A stretch of 64,000 bases of DNA from UBA1756 sp045627805 (GTDB lineage: Bacteria; Bacteroidota; Bacteroidia; Bacteroidales; WCHB1-69): positions 62,001 through 126,000 of the forward strand of contig JAZQOJ010000201.1 in the NCBI GenBank assembly GCA_045627805.1, read 5' to 3'. Of the stretch, positions 39,525 to 47,260 are shown piece after piece (positions within the stretch are counted from its first letter, which is position 1; the number at the start of each line of letters is the position of its first letter). The position numbers were made by a program, and so were the translations under genes. The notes beneath the pieces are model-generated. The model was not told where the DNA came from. It did no database searches and worked only from the letters and a program-made list of their open reading frames with translations.

Positions 39525-42299
39525 ATGATAAACAGAATACTTGAAACCACGGACGGAGGTAAAGACATCATACTTTACTATTACCCACAGGCAGATGCTG
39601 CATTTTCCGGACGCAATCGTTTCTTTAAATTGAGAGATGAGAAGACAGCAAGCGCAGCGGTTAAGAAAATCGGCAATCAGTGGAAAGTCACCGACTTCGG
39701 CGACGACCAGCACGCAAAAAGCTGTTTCGATATTTGTATGAAGGAGGAAAACGTCTCATTCAACGAGGCGTTGCACCTGCTGGCAGAACGTTACGGGGTT
39801 TCCGAACGGCTTGATGAAAAGACAAACAAGCCGACGTTTACGGCGAGAGCCGCCAACAAGGATGAAAAGGAAGGCGATTTCCACTACGAGGCAAAAGACA
39901 ATCCCACACCGGAGGAATTGAAGGTATTGGGGCCCTTTGTCACTGTTGATACCTGCAAAAGATATAGTTATTTCTCATTGAAGTCATACCAACTTACGAA
40001 ACGTGACAAAGAAGGCACGCTCAAAACCTATATTTTTGAGAGCAACGAGAACTATCCGATATTCTTGCACGACTGTGGCGATTTTTGCAAGATCTACAAG
40101 CCGTTGGAGTTCAACAAGCAATATCGTTTCTTCTACAAGGGAAACAAACCGAAAGACTATATTAACGGACTTGACGTATTGAAAGAAGCATATTCCCGTT
40201 TGATGAAGGATGCCGAACTCGATGACGATTCCATTCCGGGCTCAATGAAAAAGAAGCTGCCGGAGGCCATCTTTTGCAGTGGTGAACGCGACGCGCTCAA
40301 TGCCGCCGGTTTGGGATATTACGCTTTATGGTTGAATAGTGAGACAGCGGATCTGGAGTGGAAGGAATATATTGAGATCAGCAAGATGGTTGACAGAATA
40401 TACAATGTGCCGGATATTGACGACACCGGTATTCGTATGGGGAAGGAGTTGGCTCTTCGCTATCTTGACATATATACGGTTTTCCTACCGGAGTGGGTGC
40501 GCAACTACAAGGATGCGCGTGGCAGACGGAGAAAGGATCTTCGGGATTTTCTGGAACTTCACCCCGATAGGCGCGAGTTCGACAATATGCTGAAAACCGC
40601 ACCCCGATGCTGCTTTTGGGAAACGGTGTATGCGGACAATAGAGCCAAACAGGAAATCAACACAGAGTATCTTCTTTTCTTCCTCGCCTGCAATGGTTTC
40701 GCTAAGATTTATGAAAAGAAGACCAAGACCGACAAATACATCCGGGTCAAAGATTTTGTCGTAAGTGAGTATCAACCCAAACAGATACGTAATTTCATCT
40801 ACAACGAATTGAAAAGACGCAATATCGACAACTCTATCGTCAACCTGTTCTTGAACAGCAAGCGGACTGGCAGCACGCTTGCCGACGACTTGAAAATCGC
40901 GGAACTCAAGTTTGAGCGCAACACACAGAACTCCAGAAGTCTCTTTTTTGAGAACGTTGCTTTAAAGATCACGGCGGACGCAATCACCGAAACGCGCACA
41001 TCCGACATATCCAATTACGTGTGGGCGGACAACATCTGCCATCATTCATACAAGAAGCTGGAACCCGCGTTTGAATATTCGATTGATTCTCAAACCGGAG
41101 AAATCAATTTGCAGGTAAAGCATATCAGAAGCCACTATTTTCGTTTTCTCATCAACTCCAGCCGTATATTTTGGAGACAGGAATTTGAAGAAAGAGCTAC
41201 CTCGAATGCAGCCGTCAATGAAGAATACAACCAGAAGTATCGTTTCTCCATTGCCGGACAACGCCTCACCGCGACCGAGTGCCAGAAACAGACACGCCAC
41301 CTGCTTAATAAAATGTACGCCATCGGCTACATTTTGCACCGCTATAAGAGAGAAAGTAACGCAATGGCTGTCTGGATTATGGAGAACAAACTAACCGAGG
41401 AGGATGAGAGTAGCGGCGGCAGCGGAAAGTCATTTATGCTGCGCGCTTTGAAGAAAATCGGATTGATCAATGTGGCCACCATCAACGGTCGCGAAAAGAA
41501 GATGACCGAGAACAAGCACCTGTTAGACCGTATCAATTCAGTTACCGACCTGTTGCAGATTGACGATGCGGATCGGTACTTTGACTTTTCCTACTTTTAT
41601 GGTATGATTACCGGTGAAACCATCATCAACCGGAAGAACATCCAGAGCGAAGAACTGGATTTTATGGAATCCCCGGTATTGGCCTTCACCTCAAACTTTC
41701 CCCCACCGAGCGACGACCGTTCCACACTTCGCCGTATGCTCACGGTCGTTTTTTCCGACTACTACCACGAACAAGGGCTTGACAACGTGTATCGAGAGAC
41801 GCGTAAGGTTTCCGACGATTTCGGATATGATTTGTACGATGAAAATTATTCCGAACAATATTACAATGAGGACATCAACTTTATGATCAACTGCCTGCAA
41901 TTCTATCTTTCGGTTTCCGCGCAGGGAATTGTCATCCGCCCACCGATGGAGAATGTGATAAAGAGAATCAACATCAGCAAGATGGGAGACAATTTCAAGG
42001 AATGGGCTGAGACGATATTTGCTCCGGATAGTGTGATGCTTGACGTACTTCTCGTACGGACTCAACTTTTCAACAAGTTCAAGATTGACACGGGCGGCAA
42101 CAAATGGAAGATGCAGCGTTTCAACAAGGCACTGGCCGCGTTTGTTGAAAACACCGACTATATCGAGGAACTGAATCCGAAGGAACTGCAAGGGGCAAGC
42201 GGCAGGATCATCCGTAAAGAAGGTTGCTTCACAGTGGAGTGCGTCTATCTGCGCACGAAAGGGCAAAAACTGAACGACTATATAATGCCAATTAGCTAA
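39525..42299 (+). CDS. DNA primase-helicase (TOPRIM primase plus SF3 helicase)
   Basis: The 924-residue replication protein starts at ATG 39525, downstream of the terminator. Residues about 1-90 resemble the N-terminal primase module (FSGRNRFFKLRDEKTASA ... WKVTDFGDD ... NEALHLLAERYGV) but lack the zinc-binding CHC2 cysteines. A TOPRIM-like domain follows (about 246-330: EAIFCSGERDALNAAGLGYY; NVPDIDDTG). The C-terminal part is an SF3 helicase: Walker A SSGGSGKSF (about 630), Walker B LLQIDDADRYFDF (about 676) and a sensor/Arg-finger region FTSNFPPPSDDRSTLRRM (about 720). It probably unwinds and primes the element's origin. No DNA polymerase gene was found, so the host replisome must copy the genome. 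Confidence 0.85.
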   Translation: MINRILETTDGGKDIILYYYPQADAAFSGRNRFFKLRDEKTASAAVKKIGNQWKVTDFGDDQHAKSCFDICMKEENVSFNEALHLLAERYGVSERLDEKTNKPTFTARAANKDEKEGDFHYEAKDNPTPEELKVLGPFVTVDTCKRYSYFSLKSYQLTKRDKEGTLKTYIFESNENYPIFLHDCGDFCKIYKPLEFNKQYRFFYKGNKPKDYINGLDVLKEAYSRLMKDAELDDDSIPGSMKKKLPEAIFCSGERDALNAAGLGYYALWLNSETADLEWKEYIEISKMVDRIYNVPDIDDTGIRMGKELALRYLDIYTVFLPEWVRNYKDARGRRRKDLRDFLELHPDRREFDNMLKTAPRCCFWETVYADNRAKQEINTEYLLFFLACNGFAKIYEKKTKTDKYIRVKDFVVSEYQPKQIRNFIYNELKRRNIDNSIVNLFLNSKRTGSTLADDLKIAELKFERNTQNSRSLFFENVALKITADAITETRTSDISNYVWADNICHHSYKKLEPAFEYSIDSQTGEINLQVKHIRSHYFRFLINSSRIFWRQEFEERATSNAAVNEEYNQKYRFSIAGQRLTATECQKQTRHLLNKMYAIGYILHRYKRESNAMAVWIMENKLTEEDESSGGSGKSFMLRALKKIGLINVATINGREKKMTENKHLLDRINSVTDLLQIDDADRYFDFSYFYGMITGETIINRKNIQSEELDFMESPVLAFTSNFPPPSDDRSTLRRMLTVVFSDYYHEQGLDNVYRETRKVSDDFGYDLYDENYSEQYYNEDINFMINCLQFYLSVSAQGIVIRPPMENVIKRINISKMGDNFKEWAETIFAPDSVMLDVLLVRTQLFNKFKIDTGGNKWKMQRFNKALAAFVENTDYIEELNPKELQGASGRIIRKEGCFTVECVYLRTKGQKLNDYIMPIS

Positions 42300-42312
42300 C
42301 CAACAAAAAACA

Positions 42313-42507
42313 ATGATTATGGAATTAGTGTTAAACGATTACGAACAGGAAAAGTTGAGGAAAATCTTATCCCCGATAAGAAAAAAGCTTTTGGTGAAGC
42401 GTGAAAAGTACAGGGACATCCACGATGGCGGCGAAGCCACCGCACGCCAGGAAACGACACTCTCAAAAACAGAGTGCTATTTGGAAGTGATTGAGAAATT
42501 TTTTTAG
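42313..42507 (+). CDS. Small charged protein of unknown function
   Basis: The 64-residue protein is mostly helical and strongly charged (YEQEKLRKILSPIRKKLLVKR). It begins 13 bases after the primase stop and its own stop overlaps the promoter of the toxin-antitoxin pair. ATG 42319 is an alternative start. No function can be assigned. Confidence 0.55.
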   Translation: MIMELVLNDYEQEKLRKILSPIRKKLLVKREKYRDIHDGGEATARQETTLSKTECYLEVIEKFF

Positions 42508-42515
42508 TATCTTTG
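42508..42515 (+). promoter_or_regulatory. -7 promoter box (TATCTTTG) of the toxin-antitoxin pair
   Basis: TATCTTTG lies 25 bases before the antitoxin ATG and immediately after the preceding stop. A private promoter is what lets a toxin-antitoxin pair stay on in the lysogen while neighbouring lytic genes are silent. Confidence 0.6.
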
Positions 42516-42540
42516 CAACCGACTTTTAATTTGTAATAAA

Positions 42541-42741
42541 ATGGCAGAAATCACATTGACATACGATGGCAGAAATATAGCTGCAAAAAAAATGTTGGAA
42601 GCTATATTATCACTTGGTCTGTTTAAAAAGAAAGAAAAAAGAATGTCCGGATTGGACGAAGCATTGAAAGAAATTAAAGATGGAAAGGTCAATAGATATT
42701 CCACTGTTGATGAATTTGTAGAGAAGATGAAGAATGTTTAA
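42541..42741 (+). CDS. Antitoxin of a RelB/DinJ-type type II TA pair
   Basis: The 66-residue protein has an N-terminal strand-helix (ITLTYDGRNIAAKKMLEAIL) and an acidic C-terminal segment (LDEALKEIKDGKVNRYSTVDEFVEKMKNV), the pattern of small Bacteroidota antitoxins that bind RelE/YafQ toxins. Its stop overlaps the toxin start by 8 bases, the usual coupling. It presumably neutralises the toxin and autoregulates the 42508 promoter. Confidence 0.75.
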   Translation: MAEITLTYDGRNIAAKKMLEAILSLGLFKKKEKRMSGLDEALKEIKDGKVNRYSTVDEFVEKMKNV

Positions 42742-43009
42742 GATTCTAACCACTAATAAATTTGAAAAGGATTTTCAACGTTGCATCAAGCGAGGATTGG
42801 ATATAAACATCATTACTAATGCGATGAAATTGTTGGAAATATCTGGAACATTACCACAAAGCTATCGTCCGCATAAGCTAACAGGGAATTATAAAGGATG
42901 CTGGGAATGCCATTTACAGTCAGACTGGCTTATGGTATGGCAACAGGACAACAATGAATTAACATTGCTCTTTACTGATACTGGGTCTCATTCCGATTTG
43001 TTCAAATAA
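42734..43009 (+). CDS. YafQ-like toxin (RelE superfamily mRNA interferase)
   Basis: The 91-residue protein matches the YafQ pattern: an N-terminal FKILTTNKFEKDFQRCIKRG, a central TLPQSYRPHKLTGNYKGCWECHL (basic/His residues) and the C-terminal LLFTDTGSHSDLF with the conserved His near the end. Known YafQ proteins cleave mRNA on the ribosome. The pair probably acts as an addiction or anti-superinfection module of the provirus. A terminator follows at 43065. Confidence 0.85.
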   Translation: MFKILTTNKFEKDFQRCIKRGLDINIITNAMKLLEISGTLPQSYRPHKLTGNYKGCWECHLQSDWLMVWQQDNNELTLLFTDTGSHSDLFK

Positions 43010-43064
43010 ACATCTAAGAGCAATATTACAGCAAGTTATGGGAAAGGAGAATCCATCCGCACCA

Positions 43065-43093
43065 CCGGTTCAGAAATGGACCGGTTTTTTTTT
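43065..43093 (+). terminator. Rho-independent terminator after the TA pair
   Basis: CCGGTTC / GGACCGG stem (one G-U pair) with a 6-base loop is followed by nine T residues. Confidence 0.82.
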
Positions 43094-43233
43094 GCATAAA
43101 AATCTTTCGGGAAAACCTATGCTTTCAACACGTCATTTTTTTTGTAACTTTGTAACCTTATATAAAAAAATCAACTTATATTATTAAAAATAAATAGGTT
43201 ACAAAAGGTTACAAAAAGTTACAAAGTTACAAA
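43094..43233. repeat. GTTACAAA iteron cluster 1 (candidate origin)
   Basis: Six exact copies of one octamer in an AT-rich gene-free stretch: TTTGTAAC at 43141 and 43149 (adjacent), then its reverse complement GTTACAAA at 43198, 43208, 43218 and 43226. The two groups face each other across a 41-base AT-rich spacer that could melt. Iterated sites plus an AT-rich core are typical of replication origins. The neighbouring RHH/coiled-coil protein or the primase-helicase could bind them. An alternative is operator sites for late transcription. Confidence 0.7.
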
Positions 43234-43290
43234 AAAACGAGTTTTTTCGTTTTTTTTGTTTCAGCAGGAAATTATTCGGTTTTTTTACCA

Positions 43291-43500
43291 TACCTTTGCA
43301 GCGTTTTCCGAAAGGAAACGCGTGTGTGGCGGTTTGCCAGCTTTCCACACCGCCCAATTACCCCAATTTTTTTTGTGATTACTTTCAGAAAGTGGTTGCC
43401 CAGGTGAATATTTCCGTCGTTTTTCGGTAAACTGATGTGCGAAAACCGCCACTTACCGGTAATTCCACACGTCGAAAACGGTTTACTATGACGGGAAACC
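43291..43500 (+). promoter_or_regulatory. Promoter followed by a long structured leader or origin structure
   Basis: TACCTTTG at 43291-43298 is a -7 box. Right after it come: a hairpin GCGTTTTCC-GAAA-GGAAACGC (43301-43321) with a GNRA loop; a GTGTGG/CCACAC hairpin (43324-43350) with alternative GGCGGT/ACCGCC pairing; a T-rich break at 43367-43374; and a large imperfect hairpin with arms 43411-43432 and 43481-43498 enclosing the palindrome TTACCGGTAA. It could be a structured 5' leader of the next gene (start 43569), a separate small RNA ending at the T tract, or a single-strand origin. Together with the iterons it fills the 559-base gap with no coding sequence. Confidence 0.5.
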
Positions 43501-43568
43501 ATTTTAAAATACGATAACATATTAATTATCAAGTAATTGTTTTATAAATCAAATCAAAAGGCAAAAAA

Positions 43569-44204
43569 ATGGATAACACAGAATCAAGAAAATTGCAGCC
43601 GATTACGGTAAAGTTATCGCCTGAAACCTACGACAGATGGAAGGAACTCACCCTGGAGGGAGCTTTCGAGACCAACGGTCAACTTGTGGCAGCACTTATC
43701 GAGAACTACTATTCACCGATGAAGGCAAACAAGGATAATGAAAAGACCATTGCTCAGCAGAAGGAAACCATTTCTTCTTTGTCGGGTCGGATTTCCGAAA
43801 TGGAAAAAGAACTCACGGCACTCCGTCATTCCCTGGCTGAGGAACAGGGAAACAACGAAAACCTTTGCGGAAAAAACGAGGAACTGGCAGGCAGAATTTC
43901 CGAACTGGAAGACCGTAATGCCGAAATGGGCTTGCAGATCAGCGAGGCAGAGAAAAAGCAGAAACAGTTGGCCGGCCACCTGATTGTACCGGTTTCCCCA
44001 CTCGAAACAGAATGCCTGAAATATCTGAGCGAACGCGAATGCAAACGCCGTGGGCGCAACGACATCACGCCGGAAATCTTTTTCCGCTACTGCGTTTCCG
44101 AAATGCTGATTAAGGGAAACAAGTTTTCCGTTGACTGTGTTCCCGACCGCGTAATCAATGAGATCAAAGCTCGCCTTAATACCGAAAAACAACCAACCGA
44201 ATAA
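43569..44204 (+). CDS. DNA-binding (RHH-like) protein with long coiled coil
   Basis: The 211-residue protein has three parts. The N-terminal 50 residues read as a ribbon-helix-helix-like unit (ITVKLSPETYDRWKELTLEG, then NGQLVAALIENYY). Residues about 58-140 are a continuous coiled coil (SSLSGRISEMEKELTALRH). The C-terminal 70 residues are a small basic helical domain (CLKYLSERECKRRGRNDITP). Similar layouts occur in plasmid partition/KfrA-like proteins and in BfmA/BtgA-type mobilisation proteins of Bacteroides elements; I cannot choose between them. Its place next to the iteron cluster suggests it binds there, in replication or partition, or as a late regulator. Confidence 0.65.
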   Translation: MDNTESRKLQPITVKLSPETYDRWKELTLEGAFETNGQLVAALIENYYSPMKANKDNEKTIAQQKETISSLSGRISEMEKELTALRHSLAEEQGNNENLCGKNEELAGRISELEDRNAEMGLQISEAEKKQKQLAGHLIVPVSPLETECLKYLSERECKRRGRNDITPEIFFRYCVSEMLIKGNKFSVDCVPDRVINEIKARLNTEKQPTE

Positions 44205-44211
44205 GAGAACT

Positions 44212-44307
44212 ATGAATGAGATGGTGAGACGTACAGGAAGAAAGAAGTTGGCTTTTAAGACGATGTATAAAATCGAACTTAAATCAAGAAAAAAGCGGAA
44301 AAAATAA
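44212..44307 (+). CDS. Very small basic peptide (31 aa), possible gene
   Basis: Starting from the duplicated MNEMV start, this frame encodes 31 residues, about half of them Lys or Arg, ending KSRKKRKK. It lies inside the 275-bp inserted unit, 7 bases after the upstream stop. Such peptides can condense nucleic acid in virions, but the length makes chance plausible. Its 3' end overlaps the hairpin that terminates the opposite-strand RNA. Confidence 0.35.
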   Translation: MNEMVRRTGRKKLAFKTMYKIELKSRKKRKK

Positions 44308-44404
44308 ATCTTCTCCGCTTTTTCGCCGTAAGCGAGGGTATATGTGAAATCTCCCTCAAACGTCCAGAACGATCTTACGCACTATGTCTTGCGTATGGCA
44401 AAAC
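44288..44404 (-). ncRNA. Predicted small RNA A, opposite strand
   Basis: On the minus strand a TATTTTTG -7 box (complement of 44411-44418) would start an RNA near 44404. The RNA has three hairpins: ATACGCA/TGCGTAA, GAGGG/CCCTC, and a final AAAAGCGGA/TCCGCTTTT stem followed by six U residues. Length is about 117 bases. It lies wholly in the 275-bp inserted unit and runs against the 31-residue reading frame. Promoter and terminator agree in orientation and spacing; expression is untested. Confidence 0.5.
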
Positions 44405-44486
44405 CTGCTGCAAAAATACACAAATATTTTAATAAAAAATAAATACCATAAAAATTTTAATCAACAACCAACCGAATAAGTGAACT

Positions 44487-44765
44487 ATGAATGAGATGGT
44501 AATCAAATCACTAATAAAACCGTTGCTTCCGAAAGCGAAAACCTTTGTCGCCTCCGGAAAAATTGACGGATTTCTGCAAGAAAGAAAAAAACAGTTTTCC
44601 AACCAGGTCAACATTAATGAGACCGTTGAGATACTGGTAACTACCGAAGGGAAGGACGAATACGTTAATTTCATCGCGTTGGAAAATGGCCTGAATCACA
44701 GATTCCGTGTGATTTCTCAAATGAGACTTACAGAACTTCTTGTTTCAATCATAGATCAAATCTAA
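44487..44765 (+). CDS. Small protein of unknown function
   Basis: The 92-residue soluble protein begins MNEMVIKSLIKPLLPKAKTF and has beta-strand-like segments (VEILVTTEGKDEYVNFIAL). No family is recognised. The next gene starts 1 base after its stop, marking the beginning of the packaging/structural operon. Confidence 0.6.
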   Translation: MNEMVIKSLIKPLLPKAKTFVASGKIDGFLQERKKQFSNQVNINETVEILVTTEGKDEYVNFIALENGLNHRFRVISQMRLTELLVSIIDQI

Positions 44766-44766
44766 T

Positions 44767-45411
44767 ATGGGAGTAGGTATTATCAATGGTGATGTGCAGC
44801 CGGAAGGCGGCGCACCACAGACAAAAGATGCTTTTGATGAGTTTCTGGATGCTTTGAAGCAACCCAAACAGAATTACCGTCCCATTGACGAGCCACCGGC
44901 GGAAGATCCAGAGGATTACGAAGATGATACGGATAATCCGGAAGAATCCGGCGACACATATCTCACCCCGGAAGAGATAAAGACGCAGCGCAACAATTTC
45001 GAGTTTTCCTTAGTACCGGCGGAAACCATTGTCGAGTGCATTGATATGGGCTACTGTGGCGTTGGCAAGCTCATCGTCAAAGAGGAAGTCGAGGGTGCGA
45101 CGGAAGACGAAAAGACCAATCTGACGAAGGCGTGGGCGGATTATCTGAAAGATAAGAATGCCGACCTGTCGCCCGGATGGGTGCTGGTCATTATGCTGCT
45201 GATTGTTTACGCTCCGAAGATCTATACCTGTTTCGAGGTCCGCAAACTAAATCAGGAAAACCAGGAACTTCAGGCGGCGAATGAGGAACTGGCAGCTCAG
45301 AATGAATACCTGATCCGTAGAATGGAGGCGTATGATAAGAAAAAGAAAGCAAAGAAAGCCGCTCAGGAAGAGCCAACGGAAACGGAAAGCGAGCCCAAGC
45401 CAAAAAACTAA
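44767..45411 (+). CDS. Single-pass membrane protein with acidic head and coiled-coil tail
   Basis: The 214-residue protein has an acidic, Pro-rich N-terminal half (about 1-75: PPAEDPEDYEDDTDNPEESG), a soluble middle and one transmembrane helix (about 139-156: GWVLVIMLLIVYAPKIYTCF). A coiled coil (LNQENQELQAANEELAAQNE) and a Lys/Glu-rich tail follow. It precedes the packaging ATPase, so it could be a virion membrane protein or a membrane docking protein for packaging. No homologue is recognised. Confidence 0.65.
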   Translation: MGVGIINGDVQPEGGAPQTKDAFDEFLDALKQPKQNYRPIDEPPAEDPEDYEDDTDNPEESGDTYLTPEEIKTQRNNFEFSLVPAETIVECIDMGYCGVGKLIVKEEVEGATEDEKTNLTKAWADYLKDKNADLSPGWVLVIMLLIVYAPKIYTCFEVRKLNQENQELQAANEELAAQNEYLIRRMEAYDKKKKAKKAAQEEPTETESEPKPKN

Positions 45412-45414
45412 AAG

Positions 45415-45831
45415 ATGAATATTAAGAATACTGATTATAAAACCATTAAAGGCAATGAATATATCAAGGTTGGTAGGATTACTATGTCTGTCGCAAGGAA
45501 ATCACATATAAAGGCGGCCAACATTATGATTGATATGAATCATATAAAGCACATTGCACAAAAACACGAATTAGAACTTTCCAAACTCGGAATCTCTTCA
45601 ATAGACTTTGTGAAATGCATTGCTTCTTCTTACACAGAAATTAGAGTCCTTGGAAATTCGCTATATCTCGTAGCACCTAATGATTCCAAACAGACATTTG
45701 TAGCTATCGTTAAAATGAATTACAACATTGGGAAGGGATTCTGGGAAGTAAAAACGGCTATCCCGATGAGAATAGCCGAAGTTCTAAAAAAAGAACTTAT
45801 TTGGAAAAAGGGAGCGAACCCCTTAAAGTAG
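45415..45831 (+). CDS. Putative PBECR-type (Barnase/EndoU/ColicinE5/RelE-like) nuclease
   Basis: The 138-residue protein shares its whole layout with the product of 56981-57403: a basic N-terminus, MNHIKHIAQKHELELSKLGI (helix with two conserved His), a central hydrophobic strand pair (NSLYLVAPND; FVAIVKMNY) and FWEVKTAIP near the end. That His-helix plus WxVKTAxP pattern resembles phage 'polyvalent protein' nuclease domains of the Barnase-EndoU-RelE-like class. Those are small toxins or effectors often carried in virions. The assignment rests on pattern memory and should be treated as tentative. Its 3' end contains the terminator hairpin of a predicted opposite-strand RNA. Confidence 0.5.
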   Translation: MNIKNTDYKTIKGNEYIKVGRITMSVARKSHIKAANIMIDMNHIKHIAQKHELELSKLGISSIDFVKCIASSYTEIRVLGNSLYLVAPNDSKQTFVAIVKMNYNIGKGFWEVKTAIPMRIAEVLKKELIWKKGANPLK

Positions 45832-45876
45832 TATAAAAAACTACTGTATCCTTCTGCAATTAAGCAATTCGCTGAT
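45805..45876 (-). ncRNA. Predicted small RNA B, opposite strand, overlapping the nuclease-like gene's end
   Basis: A minus-strand TATTTTTG box (complement of 45883-45890) predicts an RNA starting near 45876. It contains AGTAGT/ACTACT and ends in a stem AAGGG/CCCTT closed by a G-UUCG-C tetraloop, then U residues (45805-45824). The terminator lies within the last codons of the nuclease-like gene, so this RNA would be antisense to that mRNA's 3' end by about 25 bases. Length is about 70 bases. Confidence 0.5.
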
Positions 45877-45929
45877 ACGCTGCAAAAATACAATCTTTTT
45901 TCTTATAAAACATAATCTTGAACAAAAAA

Positions 45930-46040
45930 ATGAAAAAAAACGCAAAAGACAGCACAAATGCAAATCAGTTAATGAGTACAAGTCGATTCTCCAAATTTAT
46001 AATTGGGAATCCGCACAATATTTTGGACTGCACGGATTAA
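45930..46040 (+). CDS. Possible 36-residue peptide upstream of the ATPase gene
   Basis: An ATG at 45930 opens a 36-codon frame (MKKNAKDSTNANQLMSTS...) ending 27 bases before the ATPase start and in the same frame. It fills part of an otherwise empty 236-base gap. No motif is visible. It may be a real small gene, a leader, or a decayed N-terminal extension of the ATPase. Confidence 0.28.
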   Translation: MKKNAKDSTNANQLMSTSRFSKFIIGNPHNILDCTD

Positions 46041-46067
46041 TGTAAAAGCCACTATTCTAATAAACCA

Positions 46068-46658
46068 ATGGAAGATAAACCAGAACGTATCGCAACCAGC
46101 GTTATTTTGTGCGGAATCAACGGAACCGGGAAGACGACATTGCTTCGGAATATTCTCACCGAAATGATGAATAGTGGGCAGCGGGCGTTGATCGTAACTC
46201 CGGATCCGCTCGAATGGGGTGGCGTGAAGGAAGTCAATGACCGGAACCAGTCGGAAATATCCACATTTGAAGGAGCACGGAAAATCATCTATTACAAGGG
46301 CTGTATGGAGCTCATACAGAAATACTACTACAACGGTATTCTGGTTTTTGATGATGCGCGTGTCTATATCCGGGCGCAAAGCGACGACTTTATGACCTGG
46401 CTCCAGATACGCCGCCGACAGGCGGGTATAGACCTGTTCACTGTAACTCACGGACTCACACAGGTGCCGCCAATATTCTTCACCTTTGCCTCAACGCTGA
46501 TACTCTTTTACACCAAAGACAATATCAAACGTCGCGGCGACTATGTGGATGAAGCCGACTTTGAGGAAATACAGCAGGCCAAAAAGCGAATCTCGCAGAT
46601 TGTAACCACTGGCAACAAATATTATTACGAAATCATCAAGTTAGACAAACGCATTTAA
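46068..46658 (+). CDS. Genome-packaging ATPase (A32/FtsK-HerA type)
   Basis: The 196-residue P-loop ATPase has Walker A GINGTGKTT (residues 16-24), Walker B ILVFDD (91-96), an RRRQAGIDLF element and a polar motif FTVTHGLTQVPP (124-135) in the sensor position. Size and motif order fit the short packaging ATPases of PRD1/PM2-like and related internal-membrane viruses. There is no nuclease domain as in large terminases, and no transmembrane helix as in Zot/pI proteins of filamentous phages. It probably drives genome translocation into preformed capsids. It is followed by the capsid-region genes. Confidence 0.78.
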   Translation: MEDKPERIATSVILCGINGTGKTTLLRNILTEMMNSGQRALIVTPDPLEWGGVKEVNDRNQSEISTFEGARKIIYYKGCMELIQKYYYNGILVFDDARVYIRAQSDDFMTWLQIRRRQAGIDLFTVTHGLTQVPPIFFTFASTLILFYTKDNIKRRGDYVDEADFEEIQQAKKRISQIVTTGNKYYYEIIKLDKRI

Positions 46659-46668
46659 TATCAAGAAA

Positions 46669-47085
46669 ATGGAAGAATTCATCGAACCCGTTTACCAGGC
46701 AGTCGCCCCGGAAACAAAACCCAAAATGAGCAAAGAAAAAATCATCATCATCGCCCTTGCCGTCGTGTGTGCCGGAGCAATCGTTTACTGCATCATACTG
46801 AAAAAGAGGTTGAAATCCAAACCGAAGGACAATGTGCATCGCAGCCGTCCGCTTGTAATCCAGGACGATCCGGATGAGGATGAAGACGAAGACTTTAATG
46901 ATGATCCTGGAAATACGGAATTACCGTCCCACGATAATGAAGATCTAAACGTAACTCCAGACAGTAACATTATGGCTGTATTGAATAAAATCCGCAGCGG
47001 CGAAATCACAAGGACTGACGCGGCCAAGGAGTTGGGGGTTAGCAGACGAACAATCGGAAGATATTATGCAAAATACATCGGATAA
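46669..47085 (+). CDS. Membrane protein with C-terminal resolvase-like HTH
   Basis: The 138-residue protein has a transmembrane helix at about 24-43 (IIIIALAVVCAGAIVYCIIL), an acidic linker (DDPDEDEDEDFNDDPGN), and a C-terminal helix-turn-helix (about 102-138: ITRTDAAKELGVSRRTIGRYY) of the resolvase/Hin kind. A membrane-anchored DNA-binding domain beside a packaging ATPase could tether the genome to the internal membrane; that is inference. Its end overlaps the next gene by 20 bases. Confidence 0.65.
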   Translation: MEEFIEPVYQAVAPETKPKMSKEKIIIIALAVVCAGAIVYCIILKKRLKSKPKDNVHRSRPLVIQDDPDEDEDEDFNDDPGNTELPSHDNEDLNVTPDSNIMAVLNKIRSGEITRTDAAKELGVSRRTIGRYYAKYIG

Positions 47086-47260
47086 CAAACTCACCGCACA
47101 ACCGAGAACCCTATCGGAATTGGCCTGCGCTTATCACGTAAGCAAGCGGACATTCAAGAAATGGCTTTCTTGTGATACGTTGAAGGACATTCAACCTATT
47201 GGCAATTTCTATTCCATCGCACAGATCACACGAATAATCAACCATCTTGGAGAACCGTAA
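47066..47260 (+). CDS. Small HTH protein
   Basis: The 64-residue protein carries a MerR/excisionase-like helix-turn-helix: RTLSELACAYHVSKRTFKKW, followed by FYSIAQITRIINHLG. It overlaps the preceding gene by 20 bases. Its stop is adjacent to the repeat-rich control region of the capsid gene, so it may regulate late transcription there. It could also be an excisionase, although its location far from the integrase makes that less likely. Confidence 0.6.
   Translation: MQNTSDNKLTAQPRTLSELACAYHVSKRTFKKWLSCDTLKDIQPIGNFYSIAQITRIINHLGEP

Larger units (their letters stand above)
44188..44500. repeat. 38-bp direct repeat flanking a 275-bp inserted unit
   Basis: Bases 44188-44225 recur at 44463-44500 with one mismatch. 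Each copy contains the 3' end of the upstream gene (codons for QPTE and stop) joined to the 5' end of the downstream gene (MNEMV). The right copy therefore holds a vestige of the upstream gene's tail with no coding role. The arrangement shows that the segment between the copies was inserted or duplicated into an older junction. Confidence 0.85.

Noticed and set aside
43141..43233. Iteron cluster as a CRISPR array
   Set aside because: Repeats are only 8 bases with spacers of 0-2 bases, in both orientations; no cas genes are present.
46068..46658. ATPase as Zot/pI of a filamentous phage
   Set aside because: It lacks the transmembrane helix and periplasmic tail of Zot/pI, and the element has several peptidoglycan hydrolases, which extruding filamentous phages do not need.
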